64,000 bases of DNA, taken from NCBI GenBank assembly GCA_916613615.1, contig OU744725.1, positions 9,282,708-9,346,707 of the forward strand. Reading direction: 5' to 3'. Shown here in pieces: positions 1-14,420 of this stretch (position 1 is the first letter of the stretch; every line of letters begins with the position of its first letter). The notes under the pieces are model-generated. The model was not told where the DNA came from, made no database searches, and worked only from the letters and a program-made list of their open reading frames with translations. Both the position numbers and the translations under genes were made by a program. This DNA comes from Steromphala cineraria. Lineage: Eukaryota; Mollusca; Gastropoda; Trochida; Trochidae.

Positions 1-3000
1 TTGAATAATGAATTACGGTAATGATAATAACAATGTCTCCTACTAAAGAAGACTTAAATTAAGTCTATGATTCTTCAAAACCATTTACAACCTTCATCAA
101 CATTGTTTATATCTAGAAAGGCTTAATTCAGTTAACCCTAGACTTGCTGAATGAAGAACTAGACTGTATCAAAGGCTCCAAATTAATCCACAGCCATGAA
201 GCAGGACTACTTCTGGTGCACAAGCACTGTGAGTTCAGTGGGCAGTGGTCCAGTGTGCAGGGTGGGGTCACTCAGTGGACTGACCACAACTTGACACTGG
301 CCAGGTCAGAGTGTGAGGACAGCAGGGGAGAGAAGGGGACAAAGGAAAGTTTGAGACTCTTAGGGAAAGGTTTCTAGAAACATGGAGGGATTGTAGGGGT
401 TTGCAAAAAAAAAACATTTAGAAAGTTACGTTAGTAAGATTTGGAATTTCGATCGAAGTTGTAATTATACAAGTTGAGAATGGAAAAGGATACCTGGAAT
501 AGGGGGGTTGGGGACTAAGAAGTCTCAGAAGAAACCATTTTAATTATTCTAAGAAGAATCACATTTTGATTTTAGATGTAATTGGGATAAGATAAAGGAA
601 AACTGACTGAAACAATTATGGAGATTGCCAAATGACATTGACAATTCAAGTATTGATCAAAGAACAATCATGGTTGGGGAAAGTTTGGACTCACTATGAA
701 GGGAGGGGAGTGATTGAGGGAATGAAAGAGGGAGGAGAGACCAAGACATGTGTAGTACAGTTTAAGGTTGGAGTGTTCCTGTATTGCAATACACTTGTGA
801 CAATTTTAGGAAGGAAAAGGCAGGGGGTTAACCGGCAAGATAAGAGGGCTTAAAGGAAGAAGAAACTTGTCTTCACTCTCAGTACTTGGTGCAAGTGGGA
901 GGAGGGATGGGTTGAATTTGTGCATCCATATTCAACTCGCAAATACCTTTACTTCCAACAGTGTAAGGAAGAATTGGTATGGAGAAGAACACGAGTGATT
1001 TATTAAATCAGAATTACATACTGGTCATATGCCTGGCCTTAATGATACACATAACAAATGTCCAGATACTAGATTAACATTTAGGTATAGAGAGATAGTG
1101 GTGGTAGAGACATGAAATCTCTGAAGAAAGCAGGAAAGGAAGGAGAGAATGAAGGAAGTAAGGACAGAAAGAATGAAAGCTTAGGGGCGAGTGGACACCA
1201 CAGGAGGACAACTAGGGACATTGAACAGGAAAGCTTCAGATGTGTGTCAAGAGTTGTTCAAATTCTTCACATTGCAGTGGTGTAAATAGTTCCCCAAAGG
1301 TATCCATTCCATTTTAATTAAGTGACTAAGCAATGAGAGGTGAAACTCCAATAGCCTGGGGACATACCTCAGTGTTTAGTGTTTGTCCTTCAGGTTAATT
1401 AAAGCAACAAAGCACTAATTAATTACTTTTCGCCAAGTTTTAAAAGGTTAAGTTAAGGACATAGTTCAATGGTTCCACTTTGTTACCATACAAAGTTACC
1501 ACCTGGACACTTGGAGCACTGTGGAGGGATTATTTAATTTTCTGGTTGAAAAGTTAAAGTTCTCCCTTGTGACAGGCTAAGCTGCCAATCAAGGCCTGGT
1601 TAGAGACAAGGGAGCAGGTCAAGAGTTCACCTGGCTAGCCTTTATCTGGCCAGCACAGGCTTGCTCTGAAGATGAGGGCAGCCATGTTGGATGACGATGA
1701 GCTTTCCGTCTGCTCCTCTGACCTCAACTGGGTTATTGACCTCCTGGCCATGTGTCCAGTCTTTAAGTTTCCCCGCCCTTATCTGACCATAAACTTTCTC
1801 CTTACTTGGAGGTTTAACAACTGACCAGAGACCACTGTCCAGATGGACTTGGTTTAAGTCTCCTAAATAAGATGGTGGTGTTTGAAACTGTACCATAACA
1901 AATAAACTTCGTATCCAAAGCCCCAATAACAGTTGAACTGAACCATTTAAATTTTTCTAATTAATGAAAAGTCAACATTGATACCAGGCCTTTAACCATA
2001 TGAATTTGTAATTTGACCTTCAATGCGCAAATAAAACCTTCAATGAGCTGCACTTTTATACTTATCCTAAGATCAATTACACGTCAAAATATCTGCACCA
2101 ACACCACAAGCAAATCAAGATTAAGACGGATGGGTCAAGTAAACCCAAGATGTTTCAGTGCTGACATAGCCTATTGATTTTTGACACCAAGCAGTCTACC
2201 TTGTCTCAGCTCTCAGTTCCTGAATAATTCAAAATTCTCAAAGTATCATTTTCATCGAATTTATGTGCCCAGATATTCATGTCTATTCGCTGTAGAAATT
2301 CATAATGTGACAAACTAAATGCTTTATTTAGAAATTTTGCTTGAAAATTTTGCATCCATTTTCGTTATGTATAGCAACTAAGACAATGGTAGAAAAGCAA
2401 CAAATTTTTTTTATTAACTCTCATTATATTGATACAATATAACTGCCATTTATCTAAACACAGACAATCAAAACAGTAATAATTGAATATACACTTGATT
2501 TATTTTTTAAATCAACAACAAAAAACTTGGTTAATGCACCTTAACTTTTAACATCATTTCATTATAAAACTTTCAAAACAAATAACTTAAATGTGAACAA
2601 ATAAGATAAAATGTAGACTAAAGAGCTATTTAACCAATTTTCAAAGTAAAAATCTCTCTTCCTGCTGCGTGGCCTGGTGACACACATTTCAAACTGCGGA
2701 CCTCGTTAGATTGATTTTTGTAACCACATGGTTGGAATGAAGGAGTGTTCTTTAATGGCTGGAGACAAACACTAAAACACCAGGGCCTCAAGGAAAATGC
2801 CAAAAAATATTGGAACCATCTGTGTAATTTAGGTCAGGGAGATTAATATGACACGGTCTGATTATGATGGATTTATCACTGATCAAACAAACTTCCATGT
2901 TTGATGGCTGGATCAAACGTATGCATGCACGTGCAGTGTTGTCAGGGGCTTTGTTGGAATAAATTGGTGGCGATCGATTGTTTACTTTTTTCACAAAAGA

Positions 3001-4091
3001 GGTAATTAGTAACACAATGCAAATATTGTTGAAATAAATGACTGACAATAATTACTGAAAAATCATTTATATTGTTCAAGGGATGTAGTTCCATCATTTT
3101 TATATTCTGTTTTTGTGGTTTTCAATATCAGTAACATCACATTTATAATAACAATTGCTTAATATCTATGATAAGCTACCTTTTTATCAGTGTTTTTGTT
3201 TACGATAATCCTTAATGTATTGTCTCTTAATCCTAAACATAAATCTATTGATTTTAAGGTGAACTTGCACATTTATTTCTATTATGCAGTGTTAATTGTG
3301 ATAAAAAGTCACCTAACATCACAGAATTCATAAATACCAAATATTTTCATTGAAATTAAATATTCATGTGACAGGACTTCATCCTATATTGATTAATAGC
3401 TATTTCACACAGTGATATGAGTAATATTTGTCCCTTGAATAACACCCGACAATATCACACAAAAACTAAAATATTCAGAGCAGTGGATTTTCATTAGAAG
3501 TGAATAATAAACAGGACGGAATAGGTAAACAATTTTTACCAAACCATGACCATTGGAAGTAATTCATTAAAAAAAGATTGACGCAAACAAGTGTATAATG
3601 AACAAAGGGCGAGTATTGCGTCTGAAGCGATGAATAGTTGTTTACTCCAGCGTAGCTCAGTACAGGAGTGTCACCGACCAATCAAACAGGAGCGTGGAGG
3701 TGTTTTGAATAAATCAATTGCTACTCATTGACGGCAGTCTGTGAAGCACTTACTAAAGAGATCGATGTCCTAAGTACTTGTTTACCCCACCAGTCGTCTA
3801 GGCGAGCTATAGTACTTCCGTACTAGTAGCCACAGTTACTATATTCATGCTTCGAATAACTACCCTATAGCACAAAGAAAATAGTTCGCATATGTACCTG
3901 TAAGCTATGAATAGTACTTGTCAACTAGTACAATGTACACAGGAAATAGTTCCAAGTTTGGAATCTCCTGGCGATGTATTGAATTCCGAGGCTGTAGGTG
4001 TTACTATTTGCTTTGATAGGTCACCAAGAACACTATCGGTGATACTGATACACCAACTACAGTACCGTATACTAGAGTTTTATATATACTT

Positions 4092-4255
4092 AAAATAGCC
4101 CGTCCGCCAGTCCTTACACTGGCTACTTTTTGGTCAAGACTGGAAACGTGGCAAAAATTTTCTTTATTCCCCCCCCTAAGGAATTGACCAATTAATTGTT
4201 TAGGACAGGCTAGGTTTCCAATCTATATTTTACACTGAGTATAGTGACATATAGT
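4092..4255 (+). repeat. Dispersed repeat, copy A
   Basis: GCCCGTCCGCCAGTCCTTAC, then CTGGCTACTTTTTGGTCAAG, and further on GGACAGGCTAGGTTTC with ACACTGAGTA. It matches 15489-15690 in the same orientation. The family is unknown to me. Confidence 0.75.
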
Positions 4256-4964
4256 AGTTGGTGGCTTAGTTTCATCCGTAACACTTAAAGAGAGAAATAG
4301 CCTGATTAAAAAATAAATCTGAACATACACATTATGTGACTATAGCTCCAGGGGGAAGCTTCATAGTAAAGTCAGGAGCTTTGATGTGGGTCTGGTTGTT
4401 TTTTATGATGTAGAGGTATCAATAATTCACAGGCAGATACTAACATGTGAGTAATTAAACAGGAAAAAGAACATAATCTAATCTAAATATTATTTTTAGT
4501 ATGATAACAGAAGTCCATGAATTATACACATTCCACTGTCAACAGTAAATATATCTGGTATAGATATTATAGAATGGATCATGACTGATAACTATTCAAA
4601 TCAGTTATGTATCTACCGGTATGTTTATATAACCAATATGTTATTAAACATGTAAATGATACATGACTTCCAACACAACTGTATAAAATGTAAACCTGTC
4701 CTCACGTATTTCATTTCTAGAACGGCTAAGTTTGCTTGAAAATAGACTTGGGTAATTATTCGTCACATAGACGTCAATGGCAATCAAATGACTCACATCA
4801 TTACAATTAAGAGATGGATGTAGACTGTTTGTGAAGTGATTAGAAGAATGGCAACAGAGTACAAAGAGTGATATTTGAAGGAGGAAAGAGTGTATCCTGT
4901 CATAGGGATCCTGTAGGAAACATGATCCTGTTGAAGGATTCAAATAATAATTCCAATCCGTCAA

Positions 4965-5095
4965 ACCCGTGCATGACATATTGCATATTGGCATGTCTTT
5001 TATCTCACTGCATAACAAATTGGCATGTCTTATATCACTGCATGATGATATATTGGCATGTACTACATGTGACATCATTGCATAACAAGCTTTTA
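4965..5095. repeat. Imperfect tandem repeat, about three units of 40-55 bases
   Basis: The core ATTGGCATGT, then CACTGCATAA or CATTGCATAA, returns three times with changes. It causes several long spurious reading frames on both strands. Confidence 0.7.
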
Positions 5096-8000
5096 CCAGG
5101 GATCTTGTCATTGCTAGGAGTCCTGTCGACTCAGATGGAAACAATGTGTCCAAGTCAATGTGTCTAATTAATCACAGAGGGTAATCAACTTGAGATAATG
5201 AAAGACTGGTTTGAGGGTAAGTTATGCTTATGTAACCAATTTCTAATCCCTACCAAATGGCTGCCATCTGCTAAAGTGGACCCCTACAGGCAATCACCCA
5301 AGGCTTAATTAGCACTCAGAGTCTATACAGGCGTGTTGCGGTCATCTGGCCCACTGACCAGCACATATGTTCCTTTATGATCTATAATGGACCCCCTCTC
5401 TCCCCTATGTAACTGGAGGAAGCAACTGTGGGCTATTTCACAGCAATTACTATGTAAGGTCATTCTACTTCCTACTATGGGGCCCTGGCATGTGATACGA
5501 CTCTTATCATATCATGAAAACCATATGCTAGTGATTGACCCTTTGTGTGTGGAAATATAAACCGTATCATAATACTGGTATTGGTTACACTCAAGATATA
5601 CCAGCAATAATTACCATAACCCTTTCTTACCATGATTCTAGATTGTCACAAACTTTATGTCTAGGCTAATGACTAAAACATATCACTGCACACAATACAA
5701 TAATCATTAATCAATTTCGTATTTTTTGCATAAGGATTTCCCCTTCCACTGTCATAGATATAATAGATTAAGAGATTCAGATATGGTCACTCAGACTAAT
5801 GCATAACAAGTACACTTACTAACACTTAGCCACTTATAGAAAACCTGTTACATCAAGTCTCAAATCCTGAGGAATGAAATGCTATTCTTCATGTTTTAAA
5901 TAGTAGAGATGTAATGTATAGCTAGACTGACTTTAGCAACAATAATTCCTGGAAAAGGTGAAAGGTTCGGGGAAAATCAATTCCTGGAGAATACAAACTG
6001 AGTGTTTGAGGAAGCAGAAAGCAGGACAGTGGGGCAAGATAGGAGAGGAAGACAGGAGAGAATGGGTTGATTCAAACAGAGAGACTAGGTATGATAAGGG
6101 TACAAAGTATTTGTTATGCTTCCCCTGACTGCAGTGAGTGAGTGAGTCACACATTCCACCAACCATCCATATGTACCCATGATCAAAGTCCACAATAGGC
6201 TGTACTCCCTGGTTCTAACAGTCTAACTAAGTGCTATGCATCAATATATCATTTTTTAAAACTTAAATTGAACATGATGCCTGTTTGTCCTGCGCCATAT
6301 TGTATTCACAAAAGAAGTCTTTGAACAGTTTAGGTCTGCATTACATCTGCATCTGTACATTTCGACTTCACATAAACACATTTAGTATTTGAGTATTGCA
6401 AATCAACAAGGAAAGTGTTGTGATATTCTTAAACAGATATTTTTCAGGTATTTGCTCTCATAAATTATAATGCTTGGTTTTTGAAGAGACAATAACAATG
6501 AAACTAATAAACATTTGGAGATCAAGAGAATGTTTCAATATTTAAAAAAATTTATTTTGATTCAGCAGAGCTCCTGATAACTTTTCAAGGCAATTGGGTA
6601 TTTAATTTATTGCATAAAATACACAAATACTCTCTTTATCTGGAGCTCTGTAATTCAGGCATCTGGTATCTTGATACTTGTTTTTGAGGAGACTACACAT
6701 CATATGGACACAACAAGAGGGTGATTACGAGAGAGACCAATAGTGTTGGAGTGTTACAACATGTTGATTGGTGCACTAATGAATCAGACCACAGCAACCC
6801 ACCAAAGTAAAGTCCCATCTGGCGCTGATTCCGGGAATCTTCCAGATGTGGTCATTATACTACTGCAAGTCTGTGCAAGTAACAGTTTCATCAACTTGTT
6901 AACTAGCAGTGTATGAAAAAAACAACCCAGAAAATAACCAGCTGAAAGTGGTATTTTGTTAAAGGTACATTATATACTGCTTACTACATTACTTGAGAAT
7001 GATTTGAGCTCTACCGAAGATCATGAACAAAGAATTTAAACTTATAAGAGAGAAAGAAAAACTTGATTGAGTGGGTAATTATCTATCAACTCCACGGAGT
7101 GTTTGATGTTGGAATATTCAGATACTGTTCCCCGAACGACTCCAATCCCAGACAAGAAGATCCTATGAGGATTCTGATCCAACTCCGAAATAAACATATT
7201 GATGATTTTTGGGTTCTGAGAGATGGTAGCTTGAATCATTGAGAAGGCAATCTGTCATGAGATCCTTACATTAAGTTCTAGAAGAGAAATGTCTGGACTA
7301 CAAGACTTGCAAGTTATCTTGGGAACATCAGTCTTACCCCAGCCTTATGAAACTCATGAAATGGTCTCTTAGTCTAGCTACTCACGACAATTTGTATTCA
7401 TATTTCTTCTTCAAATATCAAGAAATAAGACAGAAAAACTGATTATCTCAGGACAGAACGGTTTCTTTGACTATAAGTATTCTCAACTCCATCAAATATT
7501 GTAATTATAAAGATTCTAAAAACCAATCCAGAAACGTGACTTTGGTTTGCTCTTCAATGACTCTAACAATAAATGTTTTCAAAATAAATGTTGTCACTTT
7601 TATTACCCCAGCAATCAGGCTGATAAATATAATTGTTTCAAGTTTCTTATGGGATAAAGGGTTAAGAGACTGAACAATCAAGAAAATGTTATGGCCAACA
7701 CTGAATCAATGCAGGCGACCCTGGAAACCAGTTGCCACAAATCAGAACCAAGATGAAACTGAATGCTTCAAGGATGAGCTATGGAAGACGGGCAGTGTCA
7801 AACTATTAGAAAGGAGAGCAGCAGACGGATGGTGCAGCCGCACCAACCAGTGTTATCATCTCTTCCTCTCACTACACTCTGCCTGCTTGCCCCATTATCA
7901 GACCTCCTCGCATTCCATAACACCAGCTTCAACCCTTTCAAGGCACTGTGACCCCTGACCTCCGACCCATCATAGCATCTTCCCTATGTCCTGACCTCGG

Positions 8001-10775
8001 GTGAGGTCTTTCACAGGAGATTACATGGCAGGAAGAGAGGGAGTCTGATTGAACTTCATTCTTCACTTGCAGTGTGCAATTAAGTGTCCACCCTAGATTC
8101 TCCAGATAATAGGTGGACAGTGGGAAGTGATGTCCAGTCAGTGTCCAGGCTCATCAATCAAAGTTTGTAATGCTGTATGGTGTGGCTGATAGGGGACTTC
8201 AATGTGCTGCACTAATTTGCTGACCATAGAAAGGGCCCCACTTGACCATTTTCTAGCAGCACCATCTTTAGAGCCTTCTTCCTCTTTCGAGAGGCGTTCT
8301 AAAGTTGGTATGAGAAATACTGATGTCCATAAGATCACAGAATTGATAAGGAATAGTTCCTTCACTGTATATCTTCTTTGGACACAACGCTGAACAAAAG
8401 CAAATAATACAAATAATTTCTTGACTTTTATAAATTAACATTCTGAAGATTTGTAACTAAAATTTTGTAGATCAATAACCTATGGTATACTTTTTTTAAA
8501 CCCTTGATTAGGCTAGATTTACATCAGGAAGTTTGGAGAGGCATCTCAATTTGCCATCTTCTACCGTTGTCAAAGAATAGATGTATGGAAATATCACATC
8601 CTAAATAATTCATTCATGTCTCACTGTTGAACTTAACATGACAATCAATATGCTATTTTGGAATACCAACTGACAAAGAATCAATTCACTGTTAAGGAGG
8701 ATTCTTGTCTGAAATTTATCAAAATGTCATGTTCATCAATTCCACTAAGATTGATTAACCTCCCTGATGCCAGACACCCTGTTGTGTGACAGATTGGTGT
8801 CTCCATCCAATCTTCTTTCTCTCTGACAGAAAACAGGTGAACTTTCATCCAGGTTCAAATAAGCATGTATAACGAAAGTCCAAAGGACGATTGTGAATAC
8901 AAAATCAACAAAAGCAGTACACATATACTGTATATATCATGAAATATGTATACCATCTAAATACTGCAATAAGCTTTCAAACCAAAAGGAATCACAATGC
9001 AATTCCATTACATGTCATAAATATTCCAGGACTAAAGTGAAAGCTTAAATTGACATGCTATTTAAATAAACATCCTGGATAACACTCCACCTCAAGAAGC
9101 AGCTTTCATATATACATGTACTTAACATATACACATGGCACAACGAGGGTTAATGAAGCAGCTCAAACACATCCTGCAGGTCTGGCGGTGTTAATGAGGA
9201 TTAGCTCAATAATCAGTTCTGGATTTCTAGAAAGATCAGGTGTGCTTTCTTTCCCAATGAAAAAAGGGCATGACCCTTGCATTCACCGAGTGCCTTTCTC
9301 ATTTACTCGATAAATACCCTTCGTATGACTAGGGCTGGAAAGCAAACCTATCCTTACAACGCCATTTTCAAACAAATTTCAGCGCGACACAGGTTTCAGG
9401 CAGGTTGTTGTCTCGCGTGAACCTTGGTGTTGGGCAGCCATTAAACTTTAGAAAATGCTTTTTAAATTGTTAAATAATTTAAATATAAAATGTTCATATG
9501 GGAAATTCTTTTTAAAATATTCTTGAAACATATGAAATTTATTTTTACAAAAAAAAATTCAATGTCTACATATAAATATTATTACATAAACTGCAGAATG
9601 GTACATTTTGACAGACAGAAAATAGATAAGTGTGGAGAGAACAGATGGCAAAAGAGCTAAAACAGCGATGAGAACTACTTTCGCCCCGAAAAGAATGAAT
9701 AATTGATTCCTCATTATCTGTTTTAGCATACCAGGACAGCAAGAGTCATTGACCTGAAGGAGAAAATGGTTCTCCAGACCTTTCCATCAGGAAACAATGT
9801 CTGCCTCTAGAATGTCGCATTATTACAGTCTTTTTAAAAAAACATGTATGAATTTATAATGTTTGGTGTAATATTATACCTAACAAAGTAGGCAACGGAT
9901 ATTATTTCATCATTGAATTTTTTCTCAAATTGAAGAATTAAAATCAATCAATAATTTGATCGAGACTCCGCATTAAAAGTTAACATATGTCCACAACAAT
10001 CAAACTGTAGTGTTAACAGGGCCACATAAAACATAACCCATTTTTACTATTATCCATAAGGTTATTATTTTCAATGTGATGTTTATGTTATGTGCATGCA
10101 TCAGTCAGACTTAGAACTGCGACTCAGCAGGCTGATTTGAGAAACAAAGCCCTCGTAACGACCTACATAATATGTAATCCTACGTGGGCTAGTCGGGTTA
10201 TGAAATTCATGGCCACTCTAGAGTCGAGCAATGACATCCGTTGTGCTCCCATATTGCCCTCAAGCCTCTATCAGCGACATTAGGAAACATGTTTACTTCA
10301 CTCTTAACAAGTAAACAAGTCAAGGATATTTGCAAATTTCAAAATTCAATTTCAGCCAATAAGAATTCAACTTCAGAGCAAATAACAATTCAATGTCATC
10401 AACATCACACAATTCTGTTGGCAAATCTAAATATGAAAATTTTTAAATTTTAATTTTTTTAAAACCTATCTTCATGCAAACAAATTGGATATATCTGAAA
10501 AGCCTGCCTCTCTTCCAGTCCCAGCCACAAGAGATAACATTTCAAGAAATCAATGACAGGCCCATAAAGCCAGCGAGTGGTGTTAAACAGGCAGATTGAA
10601 TGTGGAGCTGAGTGTTCATATGTAAGGCATGCCTGCCATGTTGGAGATGGGCAACTATCTAATGATGAGACAGGCCAGGCCTATCTGGTTACATCTCCTG
10701 TGAAGGCAACATTTGTACACAGACATGGAGTGAGGGGCGTGTGCCTTGAAGATATTTCACTCAAAATATGATCTT

Positions 10776-10797
10776 CCCCCCCCCCCCCCCCCCCCCC
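10776..10797. repeat. Run of 22 C
   Basis: Uninterrupted poly-C, followed by a C-rich stretch (10808-10860). Its length is probably polymorphic and prone to assembly error. Confidence 0.95.
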
Positions 10798-12488
10798 ATT
10801 TATCAATACCCTCCTCCCCTCTCACTTCTACCAACCCCCCTCCTTCTACCAACCCCCCTATTGACATCCTTTGAGGTTGCAGGGAGAGAAATATCCACTA
10901 TTCTAGATGTGTGTGTATGTATCTCCTAGCCTACAGCTAGTGTAAAGAACACAACATGTGTTCAGGCTTCATGTTTATAGATTGTTATCTTCTTCTCTTG
11001 GCAATGTCTGTCTCAGCTTCACTAGTTTTTCATCTACAAGAAGGCCCTGAAGCAACAAGATAATCTGTTTGGGCTGTCTTAACAAAAAAAACTTTAATAG
11101 GAGGAAAGTTTTCATTACAAGAAAATAAATTGAATAAAATATCTAAGTCACGGACTTGAAATTTCTCAACAGATTTGAAAAATATCCTAGATAAAGCCCT
11201 CTATAATGACATTAATTTGTAATCAGTTTCACTTTATAATTAAGAATTAAGTGGCACACAAACAAACTTAAAATTTAAAGAAAAGAAACAAATGTACACA
11301 ACAGGTGACAATGTGATGATTCAAATTGCGCACCAAGGTAAATTGTTTTCCACTTGTGGCGGAGCACAGATAAGGAGGTCAACTGACTATGTATACAGTG
11401 ACTATCACTGCCCATCCTTCAGTCCAGATAGTTTCCACCTGAACGACTTAATCCCACTCTCTCTACCGACATACTCTCAAGTATGTAGGTCACATAGTTT
11501 ATAGTAAGCACTGTACTACAGTTCATAATCCATAGTAGCCTTATTATCTCAAGTTCACCTAAACTCTCTAGCCCAATCTCAGGTCAGGTCAAATGGTTCA
11601 AATTCAGAATGACACCTTGCCTTGTATCAGGTAGAAGAAATATGAACAATAATATATGAAACGGAAATATGAAATTTTGAATGATTCATAACTGTGAAAT
11701 GTTGACATCAAGCTAGAAATATTTTCATGGGAGAATTGACATTAAGAAGTGAGTGATATGGCTGCAATTCTTACTACTGACATCTATCGGAAAACATGAA
11801 CAAAATATATAGAAATTGTTGTTAAATGGCAACTCTGACATTTGATTGAGAATCGTTATAAACATCAGTTCACTGGTTGTGGCAAATATTTAGATAAAAA
11901 CTGACATTCAAAAGCAAAGACTAGAACCTGTCAATAAAGGAAGGAAGCTGAATGAAACACAAGAGAAAAGGATTTTTGTTCATAATTTACAATCATTGAT
12001 TATAATGCCAAACTGACCACACCTGGTCTTTCACATAATAAACCCTTATTTTGATGAAAATTTTCTGAATTGAATTTAAGCTTTTCTCATTTATCAGATA
12101 ATAAAATTACATCAAAATGAAGAACATCATGATTATGTTAATGTCATGGAAATGACAGTATCACAAATACTGGCATTGTTTGGGGGGAACAAAAGGGTAT
12201 GTGTCACAATTCCACCCTGGTATAATGACTCATCATAACACTGTACAGTAGGCTCACTCAGAGTGCAGTGAACAACCTGTCCAGGTATTACCTGACAAAC
12301 ATTGGCAACAGTTGTGACAATTTACATGTCTTGAGATAGCAAGGTTGTCAGTTTCTATTTGTTTGTTTTTAGTAACTTTTTACATAATTTTTTATGTTAT
12401 GAGAAACAAAATACAAACAGCAGTATATTTTAAACTACTTCATTTAAAATACTGTTTTTAAGATATATAAAAGACAAAAGGTACATAC

Positions 12489-12744
12489 GTGATTCCAGTG
12501 ACGATTTGTGCCTTCAGGTAACTTTTTCCATCGTTTCACTAACAAAACACAAGCATTGCAGATTTCTCCACTTCTCTCCTCCCGTATGCGGAAGCATTTT
12601 TCAAATTCTGCTTCATACTTGTTACTGTCAGTGAACCTTGAGCTGGATGATTTTGCACGACATATGCAACATCCATTTATGCTACGGTAGATTTTGGGCT
12701 TGTGGAAACTGAACATGATGCGTGTCTATGGTAAATTTCCACAC
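12489..12744 (-). CDS. SINHCAF: SINHCAF/FAM60A homologue, first coding exon
   Basis: SINHCAF is a subunit of the Sin3-HDAC chromatin repressor complex. Reading leftwards, acceptor TTTTATTTTCAG precedes 12744, 28 untranslated bases follow, ATG is at 12716-12714, and 76 codons run to donor GTATGT at 12488. The peptide starts MFSFHKPKIYRSINGCCICR and continues with SSSSRFTD, GEICNACVLLVKRWKKLPEG and HWNH. This is very close to the vertebrate N terminus, including the four Cys of its zinc-binding module (CCIC and ICNAC). The vertebrate protein is about 220 residues, so roughly two thirds is missing here. I searched the minus strand to the left for the conserved DLTYWKRQK and KTTLKPKK blocks and did not find them, so the remaining exons probably lie beyond the left edge, giving an intron of over 12 kb. 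A truncated copy is less likely, because both splice sites are intact. Confidence 0.88.
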
Positions 12745-13892
12745 CTGAAAATAAAAGAATAACACGCAACCTGTAAATATTGTCTTTAGGATAATGCCAA
12801 TATCTATGAAAATCGGCCCGATTTCATCATCATGATTCACATGGTGAATCTGAATGGTGGGGTACGCCCACGTAAAGTGATCTAAACACGAGTCAGACAA
12901 GACTGTCCGCTTTGAAATGGATTTCACATTCCCACACATCAGACGCTGTGTCAATTTCTCGCCAGAACATCTACATTCATGCATTTACCTTCTCCTGAAT
13001 CTACCACATCCTTTATAATTACAATTTATCACTGACACTGGGTTCATTGCCCTAAGCGTGTAAGTTCATTTGGTACGCTAATAGTTTGGCTACAAATATG
13101 CATGTCAAACGCAGACTTCATAAAAACACAATGTCAACGCACTTACCGTCACAAATATATTTCCGAATATGTCAGTTAGTCTATTTGACAACTTCAATCC
13201 GACATATGAGTTAAATGTAGGCTAACTACATCCAAACTGAAGAGTTACGCAAATCCAAACTGCTGCGCTGGTAGAGTTGAACTTACACTGACCTCGTTTG
13301 GGAGATTCCGGCTAAATTTATACACCATCTCATTTTCATGATTTATGCACCACTGGGTCAAACCATACGCATCCGCCTAGTTAAACCCACCGGTTTCGCA
13401 CTCGAAAACAAGTGATCTGAACATTCAATAAACATGAAAACTGAATTCATGAACAAATAGACGAATAGACTTTGAGTTGTCACGAAGTTAAATGATTGTC
13501 ACTTTCAAGAAAGGGTAAACTTTACCGCCGAAACGTCGAACAAAGGACCCTCTTTGTCAAGCGTACTTGGGATTCGTGTACATGCTTGTGCCACGAGGCA
13601 TCACCTAACACTTCAAAAGTTATGACAGCAGTTTATTTTCACTGACATGTCTACAACAGTTAGTCTCCAACATATTCGATCACATATCTTCTCGTTTTAC
13701 TTCTTATTTATCGCCCCCCACCCATATTTACTAACGGGAAAAACTTTTGAAGCCAACGAACCAACAAACAAGGTCAACATACGCAGTTCAAAAAAGCTCC
13801 GAAACCTCTATTTTCCCGTACAAATTCACTTTCAATAAATGAAAATGTGTCATTAAAAGCCTATTTTATCCAATTCAAAAGTTGTCACTTAC

Positions 13893-13980
13893 CGATTTGA
13901 CTGTAAAACCTTGATCACAGATTTTTTCTCTGTCTGTTTCAGTTGCCACGACCGAACTCGGCTTCTCAGCTGTTCAATGA
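13893..13980 (-). promoter_or_regulatory. SINHCAF: Possible untranslated first exon of SINHCAF
   Basis: Minus-strand donor GTAAGT begins at 13892, directly after TCAAATCG, so an exon could run from near 13.98 kb down to 13893 and splice to the acceptor at 12745. The right boundary is a guess. A second minus-strand GTAAGT at 13146 offers another possible 5' exon. Confidence 0.35.
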
Positions 13981-13993
13981 ATGCGCATGTGCA
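13981..13993. promoter_or_regulatory. NRF1-like site upstream of SINHCAF
   Basis: ATGCGCATGTGCA is one base away from the palindromic NRF1 consensus TGCGCATGCGCA. It sits just upstream (minus-strand sense) of the possible untranslated exon. NRF1 sites are common in CpG promoters of housekeeping genes. Binding and function are inferred. Confidence 0.35.
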
Positions 13994-14410
13994 GAGCTTT
14001 TGTGATGCAAATTACTTCCCACACTCAAAAACGCTTCGTGAGAGGCTCAGAAAAACGTATTCACGTTAATGACACTCAAAACGTCTTGCTTTCAATAATA
14101 TCATATTCCACAATATATCGAAGGCGACGTTCTGTTATCCTAAGAATTACTTATTAATTTATATCGATGACCTCTTTCAGGGACCGGGAGGTCGTGCGCC
14201 TTATATGGTCATGTTCGTATTTTCCTAACCACTGGTATCACGATTCTTTTCAGTACGGACGTCTGTGAAACTTTGATAATTTTATCGTGTGTCGTTTGAT
14301 ATCATTTCGTCGTGGCGGCCAAAAATCGTTTTTGTAATTGTATCTGTATTGTATCCGTAGCAATATCTAATAAATCTATGTTTTAATCATTTTCGCTCTG
14401 AGGGGTCTTG

Positions 14411-14420
14411 TGGGCGGGGC
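14411..14420. promoter_or_regulatory. GC box
   Basis: TGGGCGGGGC matches the Sp1/KLF GC box. It lies about 430 bases upstream of the NRF1-like site in an otherwise AT-rich region and may belong to the same minus-strand promoter. Confidence 0.25.

Larger units (their letters stand above)
1..12488. other. Left arm: SINHCAF intron or intergenic DNA
   Basis: If the SINHCAF gene continues to the left, all of this is its first coding intron. I see dispersed repeat copy A (4092-4255), a short tandem array (4965-5095) and poly-C (10776-10797). Two minus-strand stretches (7042-7251 and 8138-8389) have open frames behind acceptor-like sites, but match no protein I know. The rest shows no gene, RNA or element that I can support. 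Confidence 0.5.

Noticed and set aside
4644..5153. 169-codon open frame on the minus strand
   Set aside because: It overlaps an imperfect tandem repeat that is open on both strands, has no recognisable domain and no splice or promoter context.
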